Positions 25,276-39,150 are shown, numbered from the stretch's first letter. The stretch is DNA of 64,000 nt from Dirofilaria immitis (GCA_024305405.1 JAKNDB010000107.1:3348001-3412000); one strand, 5' to 3'. The notes: generated from the sequence alone by a model not told the origin. Numbers and translations are program-made.

Positions 25276-28200
25276 TTTACAAATGAAGGAATATTTTGTT
25301 ATATATTCATAATATAATTTAAATGAGCTTAAAATGGATTATTATGATAAATAAACAGTACGAACAACAGTATGCGCATTATTTTTAAAATTTAAAAATG
25401 ATAAAGAAATATAATAATCAATTTAGGTACATTCAACAGTCATATTAAACTGTTAGAATTTGTAAGGGAGATAAGGATACTGTAAAGATAAAGGATACTA
25501 TAAGTTGCCTGTGAGCAATATGTATACGGCATCTTATAAAATCATGTATACTTATTGTTTAAGAAAAAGTGATTAAAAACAGTATGACAAACAGCTTTAT
25601 TTCATAAATTATTGTATTAAAATTAAACTAATCGAAAATAGATCATCTACCGTCATCTACCGTAATATGCCAAAAATTATCATTATATTAAAATATTTAA
25701 GAAATTATTCTAAATCTATTAAACAATCATTTATTGCTCGTATAATTATATTCTAAATAGACAAATGCACCGCTCAAGGACGTACAAGGTGATCTTACAA
25801 TGATACTTTCTCCATAGTACCCGCAAAAGAAACCGGTTCAACAACCTGCTCAAAATATTCCAATTTTAATTCCATGGATACTGTAGGATGGAAAAGAGAG
25901 TACCGCAGGAAGCAAATTTAATCAAAGAGATTCCAAGGTTATCTTTTTGCGGAACTATTTCACTCTCGTTTTAATTATCTCACGAATTATTTAAAAAACA
26001 TTAATTTGTTACGAATAACTGAACTAATCTCATTCAAATGTAATATATTTTCATTTTAGAAAATAAGAAAAAAGCAAAAGAAAATTTTATTCCATTTTAA
26101 TTAAATATTTTTTAAATAAATTTTCTATTTTACAATTTAATTTTAATACTTTTTTTTCATTTCATCACTTAAGCCTCATTTCTTTAACAAATAATCCATA
26201 TATGCCTCATTTTCTCGATTTAATTTTAGTCAATTTTTCTGGCTTCAGTTATTGATAATGTTATAGAAATATTATGTTGTCCTTGAACACCGTCCATCAT
26301 TTATTTCACATAAAAAGGCGGCTTGAATACCTATAAATAGTAGACCTTTAAAAATCCCTTTAATGATAGGAACCTGGAATGCATAGACATGAGAGAAAGC
26401 TGATGATCCCTTCTGTTGTTAATAATCATAGGCCACAGGTAATGTATGACAACAAAGTATACATCAAACAAAAGATCCCACGTGGATTTTCTCGTTGGAA
26501 TAAAGAAGCCGGGCGGTTATTACTGCATTATTGTCCTTCAACATCAAATAACTCGATACAATGGGATGGATTCTGATAGCAAATTAGAATGATGATACAT
26601 TTCATATCCATTAATCCGTAAAATAGCATTATCTATATTCATTGCTAAGTTTTTTTTTCGCATCTTTAATCGATGATACAGAAAATGAAATCATTAGAAT
26701 TATCATTTTATAATAATTATATCAATAAAATATTGTTTCATAGAAAATCCAAGAAGAGCCTTTAACGACAATTAATTTACTGATAAATATATCACATTGT
26801 TATCATTATCATTTTTTTATTACATTCAAAAGCATATATATCTTACTGTTCAAAATTTTTATTGCCAAATAGTTGTAAAAATGTGTGGTATTGTGAATAT
26901 GCGCAAACTGGTACAGCTGGTCGAGAAGATACATATTATAGCAAGCTGAAAGTATAAAGCACAACATAACACCTGGCCATTTATAATGTGTCCAATGTGA
27001 AACAGAGCCGCAAAAGATGTCATCCTGAAAACAAGAACCCTTCCTCTTAAATCTAATCGGACACCTGCGCTAATTATAACACCCACTATCTTTGGAAAGC
27101 CTCTTTTACCTCATATATATATATATATAATGCCGAAAAGATATGGAAGACAAAACGGGAAAGGAAGAAGAATATACCTTCTGGAACAGCTGATTTAATA
27201 AATATCATGTGATAGGTTTTATTTATATTTATATTCACAGATTGTATAGAATGGCAATAAGCCAAATACAATTGTTTCTTTTTCTTTTCTATATAAATTT
27301 ATTACAAAAATTTGAATCGATCACTTTATTATGAATTTGGTCGTAGAATCAAAATGAAATAATATCGATAAGAATGCATTGATCAGTAATTGATCTTACA
27401 ATTTCAAATATTTGAATATACAAAAGGAAAAATAGTTGAGTTGTAAAAAGAAAAAAATTTGTTTCGAATGATTTTCTTAGAATCCGACAGCTGATTCCTA
27501 CATCTGTCAGCAGAAACATTTTGAAATCAATTAGTCAATAATGAATGTATCAGAATTTTTTTATTAAACAAGGGATCATTACAAATAATCTTAATAGATC
27601 AATTATCCACTGTTTTTTTTTATCTAACTATGCCAAAGATCTTTAATCATAAATTTAAATTATATATTTAATGCTATCTTTTTTTTTTCTACATGATGAA
27701 GAAGCTAATAGGATGTGAGAAATTTAGGCCTATGTTTGATAAATAATGCATGCATGCTTGGCATGCTTTGCAAAATGCATACATGCAAAGAGTTATTGAA
27801 ATCCTTTGGGAAATATTGGTAACTGAGTTGGATTAATATATAAGCCATGAAATCTTGATATTTAAAAATGAAGTAATTGAACACATATTTCGGTTATATG
27901 TTGGCCTGAGCAGATGATAAGCAGACCCCGAGCTATATTCCGTATCGTTATTAGAAGACTAACAGCTGCACAATGTAGGCCAGAAGCTGCTGCTGTTATC
28001 CATCTGGCGCACACTTCTTGGCCTTAATACATTTGTTGTACATATTTTAATTATAAAATGGAAATAGCCAGATTTTGTTATTAATTCATATCGATGAGTT
28101 CAAAGTTCGAAATGTTTCGAACATTTCTAAAAATCTTTACCACTATAAAATTGGCTAATTTATTTGTTTTTTAATTCCTATTAATATTATTACAGGGATT

Positions 28201-29283
28201 GATTGTATGTTCAAAGTTGAATATAAATCGCATTGAATAGAGTCGGTATAACTAAAGGTAAAGGTACTATAGGTAACATCTGGATGAGTATTTTATATTG
28301 ATTTAGAGTATTCAGATGTTTCATCTTATACGACATAGAGAGAGTTTGGTCCATTAAGAACAAACAAACATCAAAGTATACATACCGATGGCCATTTTGC
28401 TCATCAACAAGTACTTCAAATCACTAGAAAATGTTCATCGCTAAGAGATCGTGTCTCAAATATGCAATAATTATTACATCTAATACCTGCTTACAGTACT
28501 TGATTGAAGTCAGTATGCATTTGCAGTAATTACTGGATGCAATACCTGCTTGCATTACTCAATCGAGATCAGCATGATGTTTCTTAAATCAAGCAACTCT
28601 CGAAATCTTCACTGTTGACAATTGATTTTAATTAAACTTATACTATTTATCCAACTATTTACGAAACTTATTCAACAGTGCAATAGCGATACATAATAAC
28701 TCTGCAAAAGCATTACAAGTTTATACGTAACTTTAAGCTTGAATAGTTAAACCATAATCATTTTTAAATGCGATAATGATTATATTCTCGACTTTAGTTC
28801 TTACAGGACAATGACTAAATTTTCGCTTCTATTCCTTTGCTATTTTGAATCTTGGCTTAATATTCATTTTAACTCTTTAACTCCAATTCTTATATTTTAT
28901 TAAAATTGTGTTGCTCATCCATCAAAGATCAGTTGTTTAATCAAGAAGCAGATACTGCAATGATTGTCTGCAGTTATGCAAATATTGTAGCATGTTAATA
29001 ATTTCTGCAGGTGTATATGATACTTCTTCTGCTTGCCAACTTGTATACCTTTAAATTTGATGATGACCTTACTGCTTCATTCTATGTTGTTGACCTCTTC
29101 GATATTTTTAGTCACTTTTCTATTTTAATCCATAAGCTTATGATACCATCTATCTATCTATCCATCTATCTATCTATCAATCTATTGAACATCATCATTC
29201 ATTCTTTTTCATTCTTACATTATTTGAAAATGATAATATGCATAATGATGTTAATAGTAGTAGTAACAGTAGTAGTAGTAATA

Positions 29284-29417
<134 letters not shown>

Positions 29418-29651
29418 TAATGAATATATGAATTTAAAATTTTTAGTTTATACCATTTTGTATTGAATGAATTTATTTGATATATTTTAATTAAGACTTT
29501 TGATTTTATCAATTTATTTGTGTTTTTAATTAATATTTCGATATCTTTTCGAATTAATTGCAATGATTGTTTTTTTTTTTGAATTGGTTTTTTCTATGTT
29601 TACATTGTTCTTATTTTTCATCTCAGCCAAAGTTTTATCGTCAAAAATTTA

Positions 29652-29860
29652 TTTCATCAATACAACTTTCATAGTGACTTTTGAACTCGAACTTTTCATC
29701 AATACAACTTTCATAGTGACTTTTGAACTCGAACTTTTCATCAATACAACTTTCATAGTAACTTTTGAACTCGAACTTTTCATCAATACAACTTTCATAG
29801 TAACTTTTGAACTCGAACTTTTCATCAATACAACTTTCATAGTAACTTTTGAACTCGAAT
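29652..29860. repeat. 42-bp minisatellite, five copies
   Basis: Five near-identical 42-bp units (core TTCATCAATACAACTTTCAT) differ mainly by G/A at one site. The unit is a multiple of three and has no stop in one frame on each strand, so it gives open repetitive frames both ways, with 14-residue units such as LFINTTFIVTFELE. No start, splice or flanking exon supports a gene. Confidence 0.9.
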
Positions 29861-30550
29861 AATTGTCACAAAATGCATTTCAATTTCAATTTCTAATTAT
29901 CACACCATTGTTTAGCCGAATAATTTCACTATCTTCCATATAACAATGTATCCGGGCGTGGTCATAGATGAAATTGAAAAGAAAGAAGGTGGTCGAGTTG
30001 AGAGGCGGTCATTACATTTCATGGAATCCGTTGTAAAAGGAAAAAAAGCACACCGTGATAATTGATGTATAGTGCTTTCCTATCTCTTCGGGATAGTGTG
30101 ATCCGTTATATTACTGAATATCTTCTGGAAAGTATGATCCGGTATTCCTTAATGGTCCGGTCGATTCATCGTTTTCTCGCTTTTTTTTTTTTTAATAAAG
30201 AATGAATATATAAAATAAGCCTATAAAATTTGGAACACAGTAAGATAGATATCTTTTACATTATTAATTATTCATCGCTAGGATTTTTTTATCTCATCGC
30301 CATTAGATGAAATTTCGACTTAAATAACATTTCGGCAAGATCTTATGAATCTCTCAAGATACTCCGATAAATTGATCAAATGGGTGCAGTTGTAAATTTG
30401 TTAAAATTTCACCACCTGCTCAGTAAATTTCATAATTTATTTCAATTAATTTCATTACTTTAATATAAAGAAACAGTAACGCTTAATTTCGTTATATCGT
30501 GATTTATAAATTTAATGAATTTTTTAAAAAACAAAATAAAAGATTAAAAT

Positions 30551-30567
30551 TATTTCAGATACTTATT
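30551..30567 (+). promoter_or_regulatory. Likely spliced-leader acceptor of HLH copy 3
   Basis: TATTTCAG ends at 30558, ten bases before the ATG at 30568, with no upstream cis exon visible. This is the same arrangement as in the Ly6 and cyclase genes. Confidence 0.5.
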
Positions 30568-31337
30568 ATGTCTTTATTAACATCATTGCCACCATTATCA
30601 ACAGAGGCAGAATCTATATCTTCACCATCATCATCAACAATATCAATATCAGCATCATCAATTTCATCTGAATCTCCTCTTTCACGATCATCCAAATGCA
30701 AAGTTACAGAATTTTACCAAGTACCATTGCAAGGCGGTCGCGTAAGTAAATTAGCATGGAAACGACGTGAACGCAAGCGAACAATTGCTAAATTGCGTCG
30801 CATGTTACCACATGAACAAAATGTGGTGCAGTGTTCAGAGTTGGAGCTTATTAATCACATTATGGATTATATCGTTTCTCTCCAGGTTTGATTATGAATT
30901 TTAATTTAATTCTAATTGATCTTATAGTTATCATTAATCATTTAATGATAAAATAAGAAAAAAAATCAAACTAAGATAAGAATGTATGATAAAATACGGA
31001 AACACTAGAAGTTTTAGAAACTTAAATTTATCATGAATTTGTATCTTTTATCCATTTTTATTTCGATAATAAATTTGATCTGACTTATTTTAATTCAGAC
31101 TTAATCTAAACTTAATAAAAATCAATGCATAAAAATAAAATTCCTTTTTTTTTCATTCAAAATCATTAATCCGATACTGCTAAATTTTAGGAGATGTTAC
31201 AATCTCAAGAAAATATGACTGACGAGAATCATCCATCAACCATGGATATTACTAATTTGAATAGAGCACTATCACGATTCCATCTACGTACCAATAAACG
31301 GCAACCTTTAAGGCCCAGCAAACAAATATGCACTTAA
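30568..31337 (+). CDS. Id/Emc-like helix-loop-helix protein, copy 3
   Basis: Exons 30568-30885 and 31191-31337 join in phase 0 and encode about 154 residues. The N-terminal 40 residues are serine-rich and of low complexity. A basic patch (WKRRERKR) abuts helix 1 (TIAKLRRMLP). A loop of about ten residues leads to helix 2 (LELINHIMDYIVSLQ). The intron again follows LQ directly. Exon 2 starts EMLQSQENM and ends in a basic tail (RTNKRQPLRPSK). The RRER(R/K) patch is shared with copy 1, which suggests these two are the closer pair. The glutamate is not at the E-box contact position, so sequence-specific binding is doubtful. The start was chosen as the first in-frame ATG after the trans-splice acceptor. 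Four CAGGTG/CACCTG boxes lie 0.67-0.83 kb downstream. Confidence 0.8.
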
Positions 31338-32002
31338 AAATGTTATTTTATAGTTTAATAATCAAAATATAATCATAACTTGGACTTTTTTCGAGAATTT
31401 CAAAAATTTTAATTTAGATTTTACAGAAAGCTACAGATCTTTTAAATTTAAACTTATCCATATAAATTGCCATATTATCTTTTATTTTGTATTGTTGATT
31501 TATTTGAAGATGTATAAAAATTCTATTATTAGTGGAAGTTCTATGTTTGTTTTGCCGATAAAGAAATCTTTTCCAACAAATTCAACCTAAATAACTTGCC
31601 CTAAGACTCAGAGCAATATCAAATAAACTAAAGTTCGTAAAATGACCGATCATTTACACCTAATTAATTTTAATTTGATTTAAATCATTAAAATTCAGTT
31701 AAGTCTCCTAATTAGTTTAACACATTTCCATTATTTTATTTATCCACCTGTTCTAAAACTTTATAATTCATGCAAATTAATTGGCAATAAAATGCGAAAT
31801 GAAGGACAGGGATGAAATAATTTGATTTAAAATGTACTTAATTTTTCTCGACATTTCAATTAATTTTGTTGGAATAAACGTTTTTCTGGAATTTTCCTAG
31901 AAAAGAACATTATTAATAAGTTAAAATTTTTGTTAGAATTAAAGAGCAATGATTTGTTGACATATGGTGTAATGTGCAACAGTTACTCTACTCAATTATT
32001 TC

Positions 32003-32162
32003 CAGGTGTAGTGCACAGGTGTCCTCATACTCCACTTCTCTTACGATGAGTTTTATTTACATCCCGCATATTATCAATAATCCATAACATGTATTATGTT
32101 CTATGAGAGATTCCGATAACTGCTGCAGCATTTTTGAAGTTCTGCACCTGGTGCTGCACCTG
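32003..32162. promoter_or_regulatory. E-box cluster downstream of HLH copy 3
   Basis: CAGGTG occurs at 32003-32008 and 32016-32021, and CACCTG at 32145-32150 and 32157-32162. The last pair reads CACCTGGTGCTGCACCTG, one base longer than the module downstream of copy 2. Regulatory function is inferred. Confidence 0.4.
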
Positions 32163-35100
32163 ATTGTAAAGCCATGTTTCATATCCATTCTTGTCTCATC
32201 TCTCAATTTTGTCTTAGAGAGAGATTAGCAACAATTATTAATATATGAATTTTATATTTGATATTATATCTCAAATAATTTACTAATACATTTTGTACAA
32301 TGAAATATTTTATTCATAATTTTATTCACAATCTTTCATAATTCTCGACATTCTTAAAAATGGAATTCTTAAATTAAAAATTAAAATATCAGAATATTAA
32401 TAGAATTATTTTAAATAAATAATGATTATAAAATATATCGACTATTGAAAAAGAAATTTTCAATATTATTATAAATGACTGCAGAAAAAAAAAACAAAAT
32501 AATTAATTAAATATGATTAAAATAAATATGAATAAAAAGAAGATAGCAAAAAATCATGAAAGGCTATTATTAGAATGATGATTCTGAATTCTTTATAAGC
32601 TTTTAAGAATTTTATGGAAATCATTAAAATTCTCGATAATTGTCATCGAGATAATCTTCAATTGTTAAACGCTATCAAAATGACACAAAAATGAAATTTC
32701 TTTTTTTGAATCAAATAATAAAATTTTTTGCGATGATAACTTCACGAGTATTTTTATCATTCTTACAAGAGATTGATATCAATGGAGTGGAATTTTTATC
32801 AGAAATTAATTTTCACTTTTATAATATGTATTTATATATTTTAGTACTAAATAAAGTAATATATTTATTCTAGCAGAAAAGCAAAGTTTTAAATAAAATT
32901 TATTTTGCTATGGAAATTATTCAACAATAATTTTGTTTGTAATTAAAATTCATCGAATTAAATTTAATTTTTTTCAACGTTTCTTATAATTTACATTTTC
33001 TCGTTATTTTATTTTATTGTCAAATTTAATCGTAAATTTGACAATAATTTAGAAATTCATAAACACTTCTTATATTTTTAATTAAGGAAATATCCTTTTC
33101 AAGTAAGAAAGAATATACAATATATGGCCGCAAGATGATGTAGTATAAATGTAACGAAAGAACAAATAGTCGTAAAATAGGGCCATCGAACAATTTGCGG
33201 TCTTTTGAAAAGAAAAGAAAAGCTTCAGTTCGAACTATATCGTTATCCAGTATTGTCCATTATTTGTCCGTTTCCTGAATAATAATTACCATGCTCTGAT
33301 AATTGTGAACACAAAGACTAAATGAATAATTCGATATTCGATTTTTACATGAAAACGTCCTTGCGGTACCTTTGACCAATAAGAGATGATACTGGTAGCG
33401 GCATGATAGTTAATTTAGAAATTAATTGTTTGCCTTCGATCAAAACTATCTAAAATTAATTAATAGTATCCAATGAATATCAGTGATATTTGTTGATTCT
33501 TTTTAAAAATATAATTGAAATTTTACTGAATAATATTACATTTAATATTATTCCATTACTTATTAAAGAAATTTCTTATTTAATTAATCTTAATTCAATT
33601 TTAATTTCAAATTTTAATTTCTATTACTTTATAACCTTCATTATATATGCAATTTACGCTACGCTATGTAATTTTAAACTGTTGTATCATATGACTTAAA
33701 TAAGTTATCGCAATAATTGCAAATAAAAATTGTTTCGAATACTTTTGCTAAGAATATTTTTAAAATTTCTTATTGAGTTTATGCTAAGGCTATTTTATGA
33801 ATGATAAAAATGATAAAATAAAGAAAATATTTGCACTAAAAATTATCTTTTATCATTATTTTTAAACGATCAACAACTAGATTGACAATAAATTAAACAT
33901 GCAAATTTCCAAGCTGTCCACATAAATCATGATGATTGCTTAAATATTGAGCAACTGATCATATATCTGGTCAGTTTGTTCGAGTATTTCATTGAGGAAG
34001 TAATTAGCATAAATGTCATTGATTAGCTCATTAATGCTTGCTTCAGTTGACATGATGGATGTTTTGTTGATATATAAGTGAGATGGAAAGAATGAAAAGT
34101 AGATTTGCATGATGCAACAAACATCGTATCACGCTGGAATGAGTGCAGTCATCGGGAAGTGCTGTTCCCGAGCAGCGGGTGGTCTCATCTCTTCCAGAAG
34201 CTATGCTTAAATTCAAAACCTTACCCTTCAATTCCATACTATATGCCCCGGGAACACATGCGATAAACCAGATGCTACCGTTAACAGCAAACGTAATCAT
34301 TATTATATTCATCTTGATTTTTAATGTCTTCATTATCAACATCATTATCGTCGTTCATCATCATCATCATCATTATCATCTTTCATGATTAGATCATTTA
34401 CTTTCATTCCTTAAATCTAACTTATGCTAATTTTGGTACCGTATTAAAAGTAAGTCTGAACTGTAAACATAAAAATTTATTATCGATTAAGTCTTTGTGA
34501 TAGAAATATGATAAGTATGATAAATGCTCAAGAAGGGAAGCATTTCAAAACTAAAATATTTATAATGTCCGATTAATGGATTAACTTTAAATTGAACTGA
34601 AATTCAAATTCAGATCTAATCAATCAAATTATGCCCATCAAGTGTAACATCGAATTAATTTCAATCAAAAAGTTTTATTTAATGTTTAAATCATCGTCCT
34701 GTTTTACAAATATATTTTTGTTATTTTAATTCTTAAATAAAGTTATCATGCATGCTTGTTGTTTAACATTGAAATTGCTTTACATAAGGATGTTAAGATA
34801 ATCTTAAGGCTTATGTAATCTTAATTATTAACATAATTATTGAATTTATAGAATTTAAAAACATTTCAATATTTCGGTAAAGAAAATTAGGAAATGATAA
34901 AAATAATGAATGCACTTATCGCTATTTAAATACAGTAATCATATTGCTAACAAATATTTTACTTCTCAAAATGCTATCATTATCTTTAGGTCATCGGAAA
35001 ATGATAGTAGTTTAAGGGATCGTAAATCATTCCATCTCCAATATATTATACATCAGTATCAATAAATAACAAAATATGCTGCTGGAGGAAATAAATTGTA

Positions 35101-35394
35101 GTTTAACTTCATTATACTTATCATTATTGTCAAAGATAACAAATATGTTTAGATAATATTTATTGATAGCATTTTGAAATTAAGATATAATTTATGTATA
35201 ATAATGGATATATCAGATGAAATACTAAGATTTTCTCTTATCTTATCTTTCATGTTAATTGCTGATCAGTAATTATTTGTAAATTGATAACACAAAGATT
35301 GTATCAATAACTTCTTTAATTGATAATTGGAAGTGAACTTTTACCTTTTAAACTTTCAAATTTCCTGTTTGTAATTTACAATTGTAAGATAATT

Positions 35395-35440
35395 ATGATT
35401 TTAATTAATTGATGCTCAAATATTAATTAATTAAAATCAT
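35395..35440. repeat. Perfect 16-bp inverted repeat
   Basis: ATGATTTTAATTAATT (35395-35410) and its exact complement (35425-35440) flank 14 bases. It is AT-rich, so chance is possible, but the match is complete. Confidence 0.6.
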
Positions 35441-36087
35441 ACCTAGCACAATTACTGTATACTTATATTTACAATGCCTTTTTTACATACTTTTGGGATT
35501 AGTTTTATTGTTGTCCTGTGATTTCTTGATTTCGATTATAATCAATTTCATGATATTGTCAACTAACATAATACTTTAGAGCCAAATAAGACCAGATTTA
35601 AGTAAGCCTGAATAATATCTGGAAAATAAATGTTTATAAAATGTTGAAGACAAGTATTGTCAATACATCGTAATATTTCATTGGCCTTCAACTTAAGCTG
35701 TCGAAATGGTAAAAGTGATAAAGAGGTACGACCTCATCGTAAAATGTCTACGATAAATCTTCCAGCAAACAAATAGTTGAGCACAGATACACATATACAC
35801 ACGCACACCTGTGCAGCTGCGCATTATCGCGATGGGAAATCAACAGTGTTGTACTTGACTTCAACCTCAAATTTGCATATCATTTGTAAATGTGCATGGG
35901 AAAATAGTCATGATAGTTATTCCATTACAAAGATCAATATCAGTATTATAAGAAACATAAATTACTCCATGCAAATTAATTTGAAAATTTACTTAATATC
36001 ATATAATAAAAATATAGTATTAGTTTATTGAAGATCTTTGCTTATGATCGTAGAATTATTGATGAAATTTCATATTTCATATATTTT

Positions 36088-36209
36088 GCTTACATGCCTT
36101 ATTAAAATGTAATTATCGTAATATTAAGATAGTAAGATACTGTCATATATTCAGCTTACATGTCTTATTAAAATGTAATTATCGTAATATTAAGATAGTA
36201 AGATACTGT
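36088..36209. repeat. 56-bp direct duplication
   Basis: Two copies (about 36088-36143 and 36154-36209), separated by ten bases, share GCTTACATGxCTTATTAAAA and everything after it with a single C/T difference. Confidence 0.85.
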
Positions 36210-37526
36210 GAGATCATTATTTTAGTTAATTTAAAAAATATATTAAATTATGAAAGGAAATTTAATACAAAACATTAATTTTCATAGATTGTTTCTTTCT
36301 TATTTTATTATTTTTTAAATTTAATTCGATGGCTTAGTTTGATTATTTTTTATCATAAACTTTATTTTATATTTAAATTAATTTTATCAGTTCAAAATTT
36401 TTAATTATTATTCATGTAATCCATTACTTCAATTATGTTTCATTCTTACGCATTGTTTAGCAAAATTTTTCAACTTTTTGAATAAACATTTTGAATTGAT
36501 GATGGATCAATCAGAACGATATCATTATTTTATCATATGAATATACTTTTCTTTGACTGATGAGTCACATCATATTTATCATATAGCAAAATTCTCGATC
36601 AGAGGAGAGGTCAATACTGGTCAAGCTTAACCTTTTGGCATTGAATTTCTACCGCCTTGTTGACATTTCTCATAATCACATCAAAAGACTTTTATTCAAA
36701 GATAATAGAAAAATATTTGCAAAGCTATTGACATCATAAGTATCTTGGAAAGAGCAATGTATAATAATAAATTCCATTTTTCATCTTTCCCTTTTCTTCA
36801 ACATTCATAATGGAATAATTTACAAATAATTTTAAATGATAATTTTTAAAATAATTAAATCAAAGTAATAAATAACTAAAAGATATATGAATTGATAATA
36901 AATATTATCGACGATAGAGTATGGTAGAAACAATTTTATGACACATCTTCTTGAATAATGTCCTTGAACTTGTATAGCAATGATCATCAGCATCATTATC
37001 GGTCATCAATCGTTCTTAATTTTTAGTGCTTTCTATCAGTGAAGGTTATAATTACCTTTATATTTTAAAACTTCACTATTGGATATAGGAACAAATAAGA
37101 AATACACTTAGCAACTTTGTTGATATAATATAATTTCTCAAATAAATAATGATCTCATTAAACTTTGCAAATAAAAAATTTGAAATAGTTTCAGAAATTG
37201 GTTTAACTCAATAAATGTAAAATTCAGAAGCTGAAATATAATTTGAACTACAAGCAATACATAATTTTTGCTGTTATTGCAATCACTGATAGATAAATAA
37301 ATAAATAACTAATTCTATTGATAAGTTGTTTGATTCGAATTTCTTCTTCTCAATTGTTATCTTCAGAAGACAGAATTCACAATTTCATATCAGATGAATA
37401 TGCAAGAGATATGGAATAAGTTTATCAAACCTAAGTCAATGTATTCATTAAATTGACAATAATTTAACTAATAGATTTTATCGTTTTTTTCTCAAAATTA
37501 TATTTGAAATGGAATCTTCAAATTAT

Positions 37527-37755
37527 TGAGAGAGAGAGAGAGAGAGAGGGTAAGAAAGAGAGAAGGAGAGAGAGGTTAATTAGTTTGACGATGATGAGTT
37601 AAATTTAACGACGTATTTCTCTTCCCTTTAATTTCCTGTCTGTTGAAGCATGCGAAAACTATTAGATGAAGAAGAAGAAAAAAAAGGAAAAGATAGGAAG
37701 AGCGAATGGATTGTTAACAATGAAAAATTGTAGTAAATGGATGGATAGATGGACG

Positions 37756-37790
<35 letters not shown>

Positions 37791-37833
37791 GGATGGATGG
37801 ATGGATGGATGGATGGATAGATGGATGGATGGC
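37527..37833. repeat. GA-rich tract and GGAT/GATA microsatellite
   Basis: GA repeats lie at about 37529-37577, and GGAT and GATA tetranucleotides at about 37737-37833. Serine/isoleucine-rich frames on the minus strand come from the repeat. Confidence 0.9.
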
Positions 37834-37859
37834 TGAGCAATTTCCGATTCTTTTAATGA

Positions 37860-38261
37860 CAAAAGTTGAATGCAAATGACAATGAAAGTAATTACGAAGG
37901 TACCAAAAGGAAGGACATTTCAAATGAATGGCTCCTATCTTCGACATACACTAAAGCAAGCGTATTTTTCAAATACTTTTCAAAAGATGGAAAAGCAAAA
38001 TTTTTATTTCAAAAAAATTTTGTTGACAAAAAAGGGCTTTATAATAATTTGCATAGTAATTGTTTGTTTTAAGGCTTCTATACAAAAGAGCCTGAAATTA
38101 TTCCGCAGTTACTGATTTTTCTGGGACAAATTTTAGAAGACAATATAAGCATCGATATGCATTATGGCTTAAGCAAAGACGAAAAAGCCAATAAAGATTT
38201 AAGTGAGCATAATAATCCGCTCTTCACTAACAAGGTCACCGCAAATCCGGAATGCAAATAA
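37860..38261 (+). pseudogene. Decayed or split reading frame of unknown family
   Basis: One frame is open from 37860 to the TAA at 38259-38261 except for a single TAA at 38070-38072, so about 132 sense codons are interrupted once. The downstream half has very coding-like content (for example EPEIIPQLLIFLGQILEDN) and is more balanced than the surrounding AT-rich DNA. No start codon, splice donor or acceptor convincingly divides it, although TTTTAAG at 38066-38072 could act as an acceptor for the second half. I do not recognise the family. It could be an exon pair of a nematode gene, a gene fragment, or a fragment of endosymbiont DNA inserted into the nuclear genome; nothing here decides. Confidence 0.35.
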
Positions 38262-38853
38262 AGCTATAATAACTGCAATCAGTCATTGCGGACATTTCTT
38301 GAATTTTTGCAAGTCTTCAGGAGCACAGGTTTCATTAAATTTCTCGAATTGGCTAATAAAAGAAAATTAAACAGAAATTAAATCAAAAATCGAATATGAA
38401 ATCTTTTTTCTTTGCGCTACCATTTCCATGTGGTAATTAATGTATAATTATTTGATAATTAAACTCAATATTTTGAAATTAGGTAAAGCACAGAAGAGAA
38501 ATAAAAAAATTACAATTATATTTGAATTCAAATTTTAAGGATACAACTACTTCGAATCCTCTCATATCTGCATTATATGAAAGTTTGTGCCTTAACTGAA
38601 TCATAACCTTAATCGTAACCTTTATGTCTTTAAACTCGACATCATTAACAATCTCTATCGATAGATATAAGCATGAAAAAGATTTTGGTACAAGCAATGC
38701 AAGTTCAAGCATCGTCAGTGCAAACAAAACTGCATGTAAATATGTTTGATGCAAATGAGTTGATAATATATAATTGTAATTTACTTATCAGCACATATTG
38801 ATAATATTCAAACCAAGATGAATCATCATTTCAAATAATATCTATTATTTGAA

Positions 38854-39150
38854 ATGGAAATTAGCCAAATGAGTAATGAAGAAGATGAGCCTATTCTGAC
38901 TTGTACTTCATTGTTTACCTTTTCGTTGCCAGGCTCATCCTCAATTCATCATAATGAGACAGAAAGTTTGTCATTAACAGCTTTATTATCTGTTTTTAAT
39001 ATCGATTTAAAATTGAGTGTCTTGAATCAGCAGATATTAGCGATTTCAGTATATGTTTTCAAGAATTTGCTTCTGAGATTAACCTTGAAGTAAGAATTGT
39101 TGCAATTATTTTATCAGTTTCAAAACAAACGGAGATCTATTCTCGAATAG
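38854..39150 (+). CDS. Possible two-exon small acidic protein
   Basis: Exons 38854-39048 and 39118-39150, with a 69-bp GT/AG intron (GTATAT...TTATCAG), would encode 75 residues. It begins MEISQMSNEEDEPILTC, has a serine-rich middle and ends QNKRRSILE. There is no signal peptide, membrane segment or recognisable domain. It lies 264 bp upstream of the guanylate cyclase start, in the same direction, but appears independent of it because that gene has its own acceptor and signal peptide. It could equally be a chance frame. Confidence 0.3.

Larger units (their letters stand above)
31338..37859. other. Gene-free spacer
   Basis: No supported gene. Apart from the E-box cluster and repeats listed separately, a GC-richer island of about 150 bp at 34130-34290 stands out; it is open in one frame on each strand and contains a perfect stem TCGGGAA / TTCCCGA at 34152-34171. 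A 13-bp-arm palindrome lies near 33017-33046. Confidence 0.55.

Noticed and set aside
37628..37947. Three overlapping Ser/Ile/His-rich minus-strand frames
   Set aside because: They are phase variants of a GGAT/GATA microsatellite.
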